From positions 1-16,367 of the forward strand of contig JADNEJ010000087.1 in assembly GCA_016292295.1 (NCBI GenBank): a stretch of DNA of 16,367 nucleotides, given 5' to 3'. Position numbers and translations under genes: made by a program. Position 1 is the first letter of the stretch; every line of letters starts with the position of its first letter. Positions 1 through 6,411 of the stretch are shown piece after piece. The notes under the pieces are model-generated. The model searched no databases. It was given only the letters and a program-made list of their open reading frames with translations, and had not been told where the DNA came from. The stretch comes from Candidatus Thiodictyon intracellulare (GTDB lineage Bacteria; Pseudomonadota; Gammaproteobacteria; Chromatiales; Chromatiaceae).

Positions 1-181
1 TTGCCGGTTGCGGCTGGCACGATGATCGGGGTCGCCTAAAATGGCCAAAATCGAGTTGGCTACGACTTCCCGATTCTGAGCCAGCCCCGGCAGCCAGGTT
101 TCTCACCGAAATCTGGCAGATCCCGGCGCTCCCCGCCCACATCGCACTGAGTTGCCGCCAGATTCTGCGTAACCAATTGAT
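1..181. other. Unassigned left edge
   Basis: I recognise no gene here. No frame gives a convincing protein on either strand. The stretch follows the point where similarity to the AI-2E permease ends, so it is probably foreign or rearranged DNA that truncated the permease. An 8-bp inverted repeat (AATCTGGC at 110-117, GCCAGATT at 157-164) is present, but it is too short and widely spaced to interpret. Confidence 0.3.
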
Positions 182-938
182 TCAATAACTATGTGCAGTT
201 GCTACATAATGCCGCTTATGATTGTCCACGAGGGCTAAGAACAGGGGAGCTAAACGGCTACGAGCCAGCAGGATCGCCGGTACCGCCATCAGGATTGAAC
301 CGACAAAGGGAACGAAGTTCAGCAAGAAGGCGAGCAGGCCGCATAGGATGGCGAAGTCGATACCGAGAAACCAGAGTCAACCCCAGATCAATGCCGCAGT
401 GGCCAGACTAGCCAGGGTCTTGATCAGCATGTATTGGTTGACGCAGTACATCACCTTACCCAAACGCGCGTCCGAGTCCTCCGTGGTCTTGAAGGCCGCC
501 TTCAGCTTGGCCGGCAGTCCGGGGGCCTCCAGCAGGATAAAGTTCACCGTGAACAGAACCAGAAGCCCGTCGGCGAAGATCTCGCTGGCATTGGATAGTA
601 GCAGGCGGACCACTGCCATAGCCTGACCCGAGTCGAAGATATCGGGCACCGCCTCGCGCGAATTGAGCATGCCCACACCATCGAGCCAAGTCCCAAATTC
701 ATTGGTCAGAAGCACGAGGTGCTCCTGGTAGGTCGGCAGTCTGTTCGTGAACCTTTCGAGCGCACCCGTGGTCATCAGGGCAAAGATGCTGCCGACATCG
801 AGCAGCACCAGGGCGATCAGCAACAAGGCTCCCCATTTCGGCGCGCCGTGACCGCGTGCAGGTCGGTGACCACGATCACGAAGGCCGCGGCAATCAGCAG
901 GGCGCGCGTGGGGGGCTGAAACCGGAGAGGGCACTCAT
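182..938 (-). pseudogene. AI-2E family (PerM/YdiK-type) membrane permease, degraded
   Basis: Remnant of an AI-2E-family transporter (PF01594), a multi-pass inner-membrane protein of usually about 350 residues. Recognisable pieces, in transcription order, are an N-terminal membrane segment (RALLIAAAFVIVV, about 855-905), a segment starting APKWGALLLIALVLL, the soluble part (LPTYQEHL), a further membrane segment, and the family core GIDFAILCGLLAF followed by LLNFVPFVGSILMAVPA. The first two pieces are in different frames, and about 30-35 residues expected between them are missing near 845, so there is an internal deletion with a frameshift. An in-frame TGA at 377-379 interrupts ALIWG/LWFLGIDF where a Trp (TGG) would fit. 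After AVPAILLA (about 260) similarity stops and the frame closes at 182, so the conserved C-terminal third is gone. The start is uncertain: the ATG at 936-938 is out of frame with the first segment. The family call rests on motif recognition only. Confidence 0.75.
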
Positions 939-1365
939 CTTTGTGGATGTCCTTGAGCGTTAGGTGAACCGGTGGCGTTTGCGCGAGTCGGTCGGCCGGT
1001 TCGGCGCGCGTCACACTCTGCCTGCCAAGGTCCGCTCAGGATCGCCGTCGTCGAGCCTTGGTGTCACGGCATCAGCACCTTCGGTCGGCCCGCCACCCGG
1101 GGCACTTGACGCCTCCGGCGGGCCGATTCTAAGCGCCGCACGGGGGACGGGTAAGGCAACGCGATGTTCTGGAGTCCAAGGCCGCGGCGCCCCACGCCAA
1201 GGCCAGCCGCCCCGGACGATGAAAGTTCCCGTGGGGGCGGCTTCAGCCGCGACGAGGCTGCGGCGGCATACGAGGTCGCGTCGCGGCTGAAGCCGCCCCC
1301 ACCGGGTCGCGGCCTGACTTTCGTGATGGACTTCCGCCCTTAGATTTAACTGCTCGGAGAGATCA
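939..1365. other. Gene-free region between degraded permease and galE
   Basis: No convincing gene is present. The stretch contains a 9-bp inverted repeat (CGGCCCGCC at 1086-1094, GGCGGGCCG at 1117-1125; 22-nt loop) and the larger REP-like palindrome at 1231-1302, which is listed separately. The 9-bp stem lacks a following T-run, so I do not call it a terminator. The galE promoter must lie here or upstream, but I see no clear -35/-10 pair. Confidence 0.5.
1231..1302. repeat. REP-like palindromic element, 24-bp perfect inverted repeat
   Basis: The arms at 1231-1254 and 1279-1302 are exact reverse complements (24 bp each) around a 24-nt centre. The core GCGGCTTCAGCCGCGAC is the core of the well-known REP family of Pseudomonas, Xanthomonas and relatives; here it is preceded by GTGGGGG rather than GTAGGA. 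Such elements are usually intergenic, multicopy and mobilised by RAYT (IS200-like) transposases. No RAYT gene is in the window. As RNA it would form a very stable hairpin in the galE 5' region. Multicopy status is inferred. Confidence 0.75.
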
Positions 1366-2376
1366 ATGCGTGTCCTGGTCACGGGCGGTGCCGGCTTTAT
1401 CGGCAGCCATACCTGCGTGGAGATGTTGGCGGCCGGCCACGAGTTGGTCGTGGTGGACAACCTGTGCAACAGCAAGGAGGAGTCACTGCGGCGAGTACGC
1501 GAGATAGCCGGGCGTGGGTTCGACTTCGTGCGTGCGGACCTGCGTGACCGCGCCGCCCTGGATGCGATTTTTCGCGCCCAGCCGATCGCCGCGGTGGTCC
1601 ACTTCGCCGGGCTCAAGGCCGTCGGCGAGTCGGTCCGGATGCCCCTGGAGTATTACGACAACAACATCGGCGGGACTCTTACCCTGTGCCAGGCGATGGC
1701 GGCGGCGGGGGTCAAGGCGGTCGTCTTCAGTTCCTCCGCCACCGTCTATGGGGACCCGGCCTCGGTGCCGATCCGCGAGCAGTTCCCACTCTCCGCCACC
1801 AACCCCTATGGCCGTTCCAAGCTTTTCATCGAGGAGATTCTGCGCGACCTGCAGGTCTCTGACTCGGCCTGGAACTGCATCCTGCTGCGCTACTTCAACC
1901 CGGTGGGCGCCCACCCCAGCGGGCGCATCGGCGAGGACCCCAACGGCATCTCCAACAACCTCATGCCCTATGTCGCCCAGGTCGCGGTGGGCAGGCAGCC
2001 GCGGCTACGAGTCTTCGGCAACGACTACCCTACCCCGGACGGCACCGGGGTACGGGACTACATCCATGTCGTTGACCTGGCAAAGGGGCACGTCGCGGCG
2101 CTCAACAAGCTCACGGAACACCCGGGAGCACTGGCCTACAACTTGGGCACAGGGCGGGGCTACAGCGTGCTGGAGATGGTTGCCGCCTTCGAGCAGGCGA
2201 GCGGTCGGCCGGTCCCCTATGAGATCGTCGCGCGCCGACCGGGTGACATCGCCACCTGCTACGCCGACCCGGCCAAAGCCCGGGACGAACTGCGCTGGCA
2301 GGCGCAATTGGGCCTCGAGGCGATGATGACCGACGCTTGGCGCTGGCAGTCGCAGAACCCGGATGGCTTCGGATGA
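1366..2376 (+). CDS. galE: UDP-glucose 4-epimerase
   Basis: Interconverts UDP-glucose and UDP-galactose (many bacterial enzymes also accept the GlcNAc/GalNAc pair) with tightly bound NAD, in the cytoplasm, supplying sugars for surface glycans. The 336-residue product has the usual family length. It opens with the Rossmann motif [10 protein letters not shown] (6-15) and carries the catalytic elements FSSSATVYG (Ser122-124 region) and the YxxxK pair in YGRSK (Tyr148, Lys152). [12 protein letters not shown] and the C-terminal [12 protein letters not shown] are also typical. The start is supported by GGAGA at 1356-1360, five bases before ATG. It appears monocistronic: the degraded permease upstream is divergent, and downstream lies nifE with its own promoter. 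No damage is visible. Confidence 0.96.
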   Translation: MRVLVTGGAGFIGSHTCVEMLAAGHELVVVDNLCNSKEESLRRVREIAGRGFDFVRADLRDRAALDAIFRAQPIAAVVHFAGLKAVGESVRMPLEYYDNNIGGTLTLCQAMAAAGVKAVVFSSSATVYGDPASVPIREQFPLSATNPYGRSKLFIEEILRDLQVSDSAWNCILLRYFNPVGAHPSGRIGEDPNGISNNLMPYVAQVAVGRQPRLRVFGNDYPTPDGTGVRDYIHVVDLAKGHVAALNKLTEHPGALAYNLGTGRGYSVLEMVAAFEQASGRPVPYEIVARRPGDIATCYADPAKARDELRWQAQLGLEAMMTDAWRWQSQNPDGFG

Positions 2377-2441
2377 GACTGCGCAAGGCGGCCGAGGCTG
2401 CGCACCAAACCGGTGTCTCCGGTCCTCCATCAAGGCCTCAT

Positions 2442-2457
2442 TGTCGTAGATACGACA
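2442..2457 (+). promoter_or_regulatory. NifA upstream activator sequence (TGT-N10-ACA)
   Basis: TGTCGTAGATACGACA fits the NifA-binding consensus TGT-N10-ACA exactly and is a perfect 7+2+7 palindrome. It lies between galE and nifE, centred about 55 bp upstream of the candidate -24 element. NifA activates sigma-54 promoters of nitrogen-fixation genes when fixed nitrogen and oxygen are low. The site is intact although the gene it serves is broken. Confidence 0.8.
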
Positions 2458-2502
2458 GACCAACCTCTCTGCAGATCGCTTACGGGACAGAAGCTTAAAG
2501 AC

Positions 2503-2518
2503 TGGAAGAAGGTCTGCA
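2503..2518 (+). promoter_or_regulatory. Candidate sigma-54 (-24/-12) promoter of nifE
   Basis: TGGAAGAAGGTCTGCA has the invariant GG (2504-2505) and GC (2516-2517) separated by exactly 10 bases, as sigma-54 promoters require. Compared with the consensus TGGCACG-N4-TTGCA it keeps TGG, one A and TGCA, and departs mainly in the CACG part of the -24 box. It sits downstream of the NifA site and about 35-48 bp before the nifE start, placing transcription initiation near 2529. The spacing and context make the call; the match itself is imperfect. Confidence 0.65.
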
Positions 2519-2551
2519 TAGACACTCAAAAACGCGGATTGCGGAGTGTCC

Positions 2552-3929
2552 ATGCACAAAAAAGAGATTGCCGCCTTGCTCGACAAGCCGACCTGCGCCC
2601 ACAACAACAAGGCGAAATCCGGCTGCGCCAAGCCGAAGCCCGGCACCACTGCGGGCGGTTGCGCCTTCGATGGCGCCCAGATCGCGCTGCCACCGGTCGC
2701 GGACGTGGCCCACATCGTCCACGGCTCCATCGCTTGCACTGGGAGTTCCTGGGACAGCCGCGGCACGCGCTCATCCGAGCCGACCCTCTACAAAATGTGC
2801 ATGACCACGGACCTCACCGAACAGGACGTGATCATGGGCCGGGGCGAGAAGCGCCTTTTCCACGCCATCAAGCAGGCGATCGACGCCTATCAGCCGGCGG
2901 CGGTCTTTGTCTACAACACCTGCATCCCGGCGATGATCGGCGACGACATCAAGGCGGTCTGCCGCCAGGCGCAGAGCCGCTGGGGCACCCCAGTGGTGTC
3001 GGTGGACGCAGCCGGACGCGGCCGGCTTCTATGGCACCAAGAACCTGGGCAACCGGATCGCCGGTGAGACCATGGTCAAGTATGTCTGCGGCACCTGGGA
3101 GCCGGACACGCTGCCCAAAGGGATCGAAATGCCCGGTTTCAAGGTCCATGACATCACCCTGGTGGGTGAGTACAACATCGCGGGCGAGCTGTGGCACGTC
3201 TCGCCCCTCTTCAACGAACTGAGCCTACGGGTGCTGGGCAGCCTCTCGGGCGACGCCCGCTTCCAGGAGGTGCAGACCATGCACCGCTCGGAGGTCAACA
3301 TGATAGTCTGCTCCAAGGCCATGATCAATGTGGCCAGGATGCTCAAGGAGCGCTTCGGTACGCCTTGGTTCGAGGGCAGTTTCTACGGGGTGGCGGACGT
3401 TTCGCAGGCACTGCGGAACTTTGCCCGGGTCATCGCTGACCCCGCGCTCACCGCCCGCACCGAAGCGGTGAGCGCACGGGAAGAGGCGGTTATCCACGCC
3501 AAGCTCGAGCCCTGGCAGGCGCGTTTGGCGGGCCGCAAGGTCCTGCTCTACAGCGACGGGGTCAAGTCCTGGTCGATCATCTCGGCCCTGCAGGACCTGG
3601 GGATGACGGTGGTCGCCACCGGCGCTTGCAAGTCCACGGAGGACGACAAGGCGTGCATCCGGGAACTGATGGGGGAGGACGCGGTGATGATCGAGGACAG
3701 CAATCCTCGCGCCCTGCTCAAGATCGTACGCAACCAAGGGGTGGACATCCTGAGCGCCGGGGGCCGTAACATGTACACTGCGCTCAAGGCGCGTGTCTCC
3801 TTCCTGGACATCAACCAGGAGCGCGAATTCGGCTACGCGTTTTACAACAGTATGTTGGAGCTGGCCAAACAACTGTGCCTGACCGTTGAGAGTCCGGTGT
3901 GAGAGGCGGCGCGGCGCCCGGCGCCCTGG
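2552..3929 (+). pseudogene. nifE: NifE, nitrogenase FeMo-cofactor scaffold subunit (disrupted)
   Basis: NifE pairs with NifN as the scaffold on which the FeMo-cofactor precursor is finished. ATG 2552 follows GGAG at 2543-2546, and the start [13 protein letters not shown] fits the family. Two lesions break the frame. First, an imperfect 10-bp tandem duplication at 3005-3024 shifts the frame after PVVSVDAAG; removing one copy restores [19 protein letters not shown] and the rest of the protein. Second, a TGA at 3900-3902 replaces the Trp expected after LTVESPV, while downstream codons still read EAARRPAPW (3903-3929), the family's C-terminal tail. With one repeat copy removed, cysteines fall at 37, 62, 124 and 250, the numbering known for the metal-cluster cysteines of Azotobacter NifE. 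The rest looks well conserved, so the decay is recent. nifN, its usual neighbour, is absent, and the NifA/sigma-54 signals upstream remain. A second, functional nifE may exist elsewhere. Confidence 0.9.
3005..3024. repeat. Imperfect 10-bp tandem duplication inside nifE
   Basis: GACGCAGCCG (3005-3014) is followed directly by GACGCGGCCG (3015-3024); the copies differ at one base. Ten bases shift the reading frame by one. With one copy, the codons read GTG GAC GCG GCC GGC TTC TAT, giving the expected VDAAGFY of NifE. The mismatch between copies argues for a real mutation, not an assembly slip. Confidence 0.9.
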
Positions 3930-3935
3930 TCCTTA

Positions 3936-4016
3936 GGGTGCGCCGTGCGCACCGCCGGCGACACCGATGCGGCACTTGGGGCTGCACCGGGTATCGAAGG
4001 TGCGCACGGCGCACCC
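3936..4016. repeat. 18-bp perfect inverted repeat abutting the nifE 3' end
   Basis: GGGTGCGCCGTGCGCACC at 3936-3953 is the exact reverse complement of the sequence at 3999-4016, with 45 bases between. The element begins 7 bases after the last recognisable nifE codon (Trp at 3927-3929). Arms reading GGTGCGCACGGCGCACC resemble a dispersed repeat I associate with several gammaproteobacteria; copy number is not checkable here. It could fold into a strong hairpin and serve as a transcript end, although no T-run follows. In the nifE frame, without the TGA, translation would run on through this element to TAG 4023-4025, so it may have displaced the original stop. Confidence 0.6.
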
Positions 4017-4032
4017 GACGAGTAGGCGGCCA

Positions 4033-4248
4033 ATGCTTGAACTACTCAATTTCACGCCTAAACACTGTTCATGACTGAATCAGATTGAAATTTTGTTCTC
4101 GATTTTGGCCTGCAAAATTATTCGACGAGGAAATTTTCTTTCGGTCGAAGATCCATGCGATAAAATCAACAAATTCATCGACTACCTCAATGAGACGATG
4201 GCCAAGCCTTTCTGCTGGACATACCAGGGCAAATCGCTGACAGCCTAG
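4033..4248 (+). mobile_element. IS630-family transposase, C-terminal remnant
   Basis: The frame reads NFTPKHCS, stop, LNQIEILFSILACK, then RRGNFLSVEDPCDKI, FIDYLNETMAKPFCWTYQGK and a terminal TAG at 4246-4248. This is the C-terminal part of an IS630/Tc1-mariner-type DDE transposase (DDE_3). The Glu in LNQIE is the expected third catalytic acid, and the tail MAKPF-WTYQGK is typical. An in-frame TGA at 4072-4074 stands where the family has Trp (SWLNQ). The N-terminal two thirds and both element ends are absent, so this is a dead fragment. It is visibly more AT-rich than its neighbours, in line with foreign origin. The remaining 4249-4335 shows nothing recognisable. Confidence 0.85.
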
Positions 4249-4335
4249 CCGGAAGTGGTCCGAGTGATTCCATCGCGAGGTACTAGCTTGCCCGATCTAG
4301 GGGCGGCCGTGTACATCCCCGGTCCGGTTTACACG

Positions 4336-5124
4336 TCAATCCTTGAGAAATCCATCCACCGCCGCGACGAAGGCCTCCGGCTGATCGGCATAGACCCAGT
4401 GCCCCGCATTGGGAATGGTACGCAGCCGCGCCAGCGGAAAGAGCGCGCGAATGCGCGGCAGCCCCTCGCCGGTCACATAGTCCGAGCGGCTGCCGTAGAG
4501 GAAGAGTACGGCGCCGGGGAATTGCATGCCGGCGGACTCCGGGAAGCCCAGCAGAGCCTCCAGGGATTGGGCGAGTGCCTCCAGATTGACACGCCAGCGC
4601 CAACCGCCTATCCGGTCATGGGCCAGGTTCTGGAGCAGATAGCCGCGCACCGGGGCGGATGAGATGCTGGCTGCAAGGCGCGCGTCGGCGTCGCGTCGGT
4701 CTGCGATCTCACCGAGTGGCAGGGCGGCCAGAGTCCTCACCAGTTTACCGTGACGGCTGGCGTAGGCGACCGGGGCAATGTCGGCGACCACCAGTGAGCC
4801 CACCCGCTCGGGCGCCGAGAGGGCCAGCCACATAGCGGCCTTGCCGCCCATGCTGTGGCCCACCAGGTGCGCCCGAGGGATGCCCTCGGCGTCCAGGAGA
4901 GCGGTGAGATCCGCGGCCATGGCGCGGTAGTCCATGCGCGGGTCCCAGGGGGACTGGCCGTGATTACGCAGATCCGGCACCAGGATCCGGCGCCCGGCGG
5001 CGAGCCGGCGGCTGATCGCGTGCCAGTTGGACGCGGAGCCGAAGAGACCGTGGATCAGGACCAGCGGGAGGCCCCCGGCGGCGGGGTCGCCATAGTGGCG
5101 CAGGTGGAGTCTGAGCGTGGTCAT
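4336..5124 (-). CDS. Alpha/beta hydrolase, YbfF/ABHD11-like esterase
   Basis: A soluble alpha/beta-hydrolase of 262 residues, the usual size for the YbfF-like esterases that hydrolyse acyl esters or thioesters; its physiological substrate cannot be read from sequence. Visible are the oxyanion-hole HG in LVLIHGLFGSASNW (21-34), DLRNHGQSP (51-59), the nucleophile elbow GHSMGG (Ser91), the likely acid Asp215 in GSRSDYV, and His242 in AGHWVYADQPE. The triad is complete. I prefer ATG at 5124 because MTTLRLHLRHYGD fits family N-termini; an upstream in-frame GTG at 5175 would add a Pro-rich 17 residues. Neither start has a strong ribosome-binding site. It is a single gene, divergent from the glycosyltransferase operon. 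Confidence 0.88.
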   Translation of the reverse strand: MTTLRLHLRHYGDPAAGGLPLVLIHGLFGSASNWHAISRRLAAGRRILVPDLRNHGQSPWDPRMDYRAMAADLTALLDAEGIPRAHLVGHSMGGKAAMWLALSAPERVGSLVVADIAPVAYASRHGKLVRTLAALPLGEIADRRDADARLAASISSAPVRGYLLQNLAHDRIGGWRWRVNLEALAQSLEALLGFPESAGMQFPGAVLFLYGSRSDYVTGEGLPRIRALFPLARLRTIPNAGHWVYADQPEAFVAAVDGFLKD

Positions 5125-5227
5125 GGGGGGCTGCGGCAATGGGGGGCTTGGTGCGCGGTCCTCGTAGTCTCTCACGAGAACCGCTGCCCGGGTGGCGTGG
5201 CCCGATGTTCGGCGCGCAGAGCGCAGA

Positions 5228-5259
5228 CGATGGGTTTCGCTGCGCTTTACCCATCCTAC
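5228..5259. repeat. Short palindromic dispersed-type repeat
   Basis: GATGGGT (5229-5235) and ACCCATC (5249-5255) form a 7-bp stem around TTCGCTGCGCTTT, within CGATGGGTTTCGCTGCGC to CCTAC. This resembles a dispersed intergenic repeat (GTAGGATGGGT-type, read on the other strand) I recognise from many proteobacterial genomes. It lies in the region between the divergent hydrolase and the GT2 operon (5125-5394), where promoters for both must sit, although I cannot point to them. Confidence 0.5.
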
Positions 5260-5394
5260 AGCCCTGGCGCGATGCCACGAGAAGATCGCTCCAGATCGCG
5301 CCCACCGAGCGGCCGTGCTAGGAGTTGATCTTTTCCGGTGGGCCCTTTAGCGTGCCCCCGCTCGACTCAGACGCTCCCTGCACGGACTCACTCT

Positions 5395-6411
5395 ATGATC
5401 AGCCCCGAAACCCCCGACCCGGCCGCCCGTCCGGCCATGTCGGTCGTGATCCCACTGTTTGACGAGGTGGACAACGTCGCCCCCCTGCTGACCCGCGTCC
5501 ATCATGGGCTGGCGGACTATGGGGGGGACTGGGAGCTGATCTGTGTGGACGACGGCAGCCGCGATGGCACCGGGGCGCGCCTGATGCAGGAGGCGGCGCG
5601 CTGCGGCCCCCATGTGCGCGTCATCCGGCTGCGCCGCAACTTCGGCCAGACGGCGGCCATGCAGGCGGGCTTCGAGGCGGCGCGCGGGGCCCTAATCGCG
5701 ACGCTGGACGGGGACCTGCAGAACGACCCGGCGGATATCCCGCGCCTGGTCGAGGAGTTGCTGGCCCGCGACCTGGACCTGCTCCAGGGGTGGCGGCGCC
5801 ATCGTCAGGACGCGCTGATGCTGCGCAAGATCCCCTCGCGCATCGCCAATGCACTGATCGGGCGGGTGACGGGGGTGGCCCTGCATGACTATGGGTGTAG
5901 CCTCAAGGTCTATCGGGCGGAGGTGGTGCAGGAGCTGACCTTGCTCGGTGAGATGCACCGTTTCATCCCGGTGTGGATGGCCGTGGTGACAGCGCCCTCG
6001 CGCATTGGTGAGAGTGAGGTTAGTCACCAGGCGCGCCGCTTCGGCACCTCCAAATACGGGATCTCGCGGACCTTCCGGGTGGTTCTGGACCTGCTCTCGG
6101 TCTTCTTCTTTCTGCGCTTCGGCTCCCGCCCGGGTCACTTCTTCGGGTCGATCGGGATCCTCTTCGGGACCATGGGGGTGGCCATGATGGCCTGGCTCCT
6201 AGTGGTCAAGTTCGGACAGGGTGAGAACATCGGCCAGCGGCCCCTGCTATTCATCTCGATCCTGTTTCTAGTCGCCTCGGCCCAGTTCCTCACCACCGGG
6301 GTGCTGGCCGAGCTGATGATCCGAACCTTTTATGCCTCAAGCGACCTGGGCTACCACCGCATCCGCATCCAAACCGACCCCGCCGCCGCGGGCTGGAAGA
6401 CACACCCATGA
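5395..6411 (+). CDS. GT2 polyprenyl-phosphate glycosyltransferase (ArnC/GtrB/DPM1-like)
   Basis: Probably transfers a sugar from a nucleotide donor to polyprenyl (undecaprenyl) phosphate on the cytoplasmic face of the inner membrane. The 338-residue product has an N-terminal GT-A domain: SVVIPLFDEVDNV (16-28), VDDGSRDGT (51-59), the metal-binding DGD in LDGDLQNDPADI (104-115), HDYGCSLKVYR and RRFGTSKYGISR (214-225). Two C-terminal membrane segments follow (about 230-270 and 283-310), as in GtrB and ArnC. ATG 5395 is chosen because the family domain starts soon after; a GTG at 5338 would add 19 unconvincing residues, and the Shine-Dalgarno is weak. It is the first gene of an operon: its TGA overlaps the next ATG (ATGA at 6408-6411). 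The sugar is unknown. Confidence 0.9.
   Translation: MISPETPDPAARPAMSVVIPLFDEVDNVAPLLTRVHHGLADYGGDWELICVDDGSRDGTGARLMQEAARCGPHVRVIRLRRNFGQTAAMQAGFEAARGALIATLDGDLQNDPADIPRLVEELLARDLDLLQGWRRHRQDALMLRKIPSRIANALIGRVTGVALHDYGCSLKVYRAEVVQELTLLGEMHRFIPVWMAVVTAPSRIGESEVSHQARRFGTSKYGISRTFRVVLDLLSVFFFLRFGSRPGHFFGSIGILFGTMGVAMMAWLLVVKFGQGENIGQRPLLFISILFLVASAQFLTTGVLAELMIRTFYASSDLGYHRIRIQTDPAAAGWKTHP

Noticed and set aside
1086..1125. Rho-independent terminator
   Set aside because: The 9-bp GC stem has a long loop and no T-run on either side.
1011..1616. Minus-strand open frame across the galE 5' end
   Set aside because: Low-complexity translation, no ribosome-binding site, and it overlaps the conserved galE Rossmann region.
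2413..3222. Plus-strand open frame spanning the first part of nifE in another frame
   Set aside because: It is Arg/Pro-rich with no motif, and the overlapping frame is unmistakable NifE.
377..4074. UGA recoded as tryptophan
   Set aside because: Intact genes in the window (galE, GT2, ArnT-like, PAP2, the hydrolase, yajL) end at TGA in the expected place and have no internal TGA. The affected genes also carry deletions, duplications or truncations, so plain decay is simpler.
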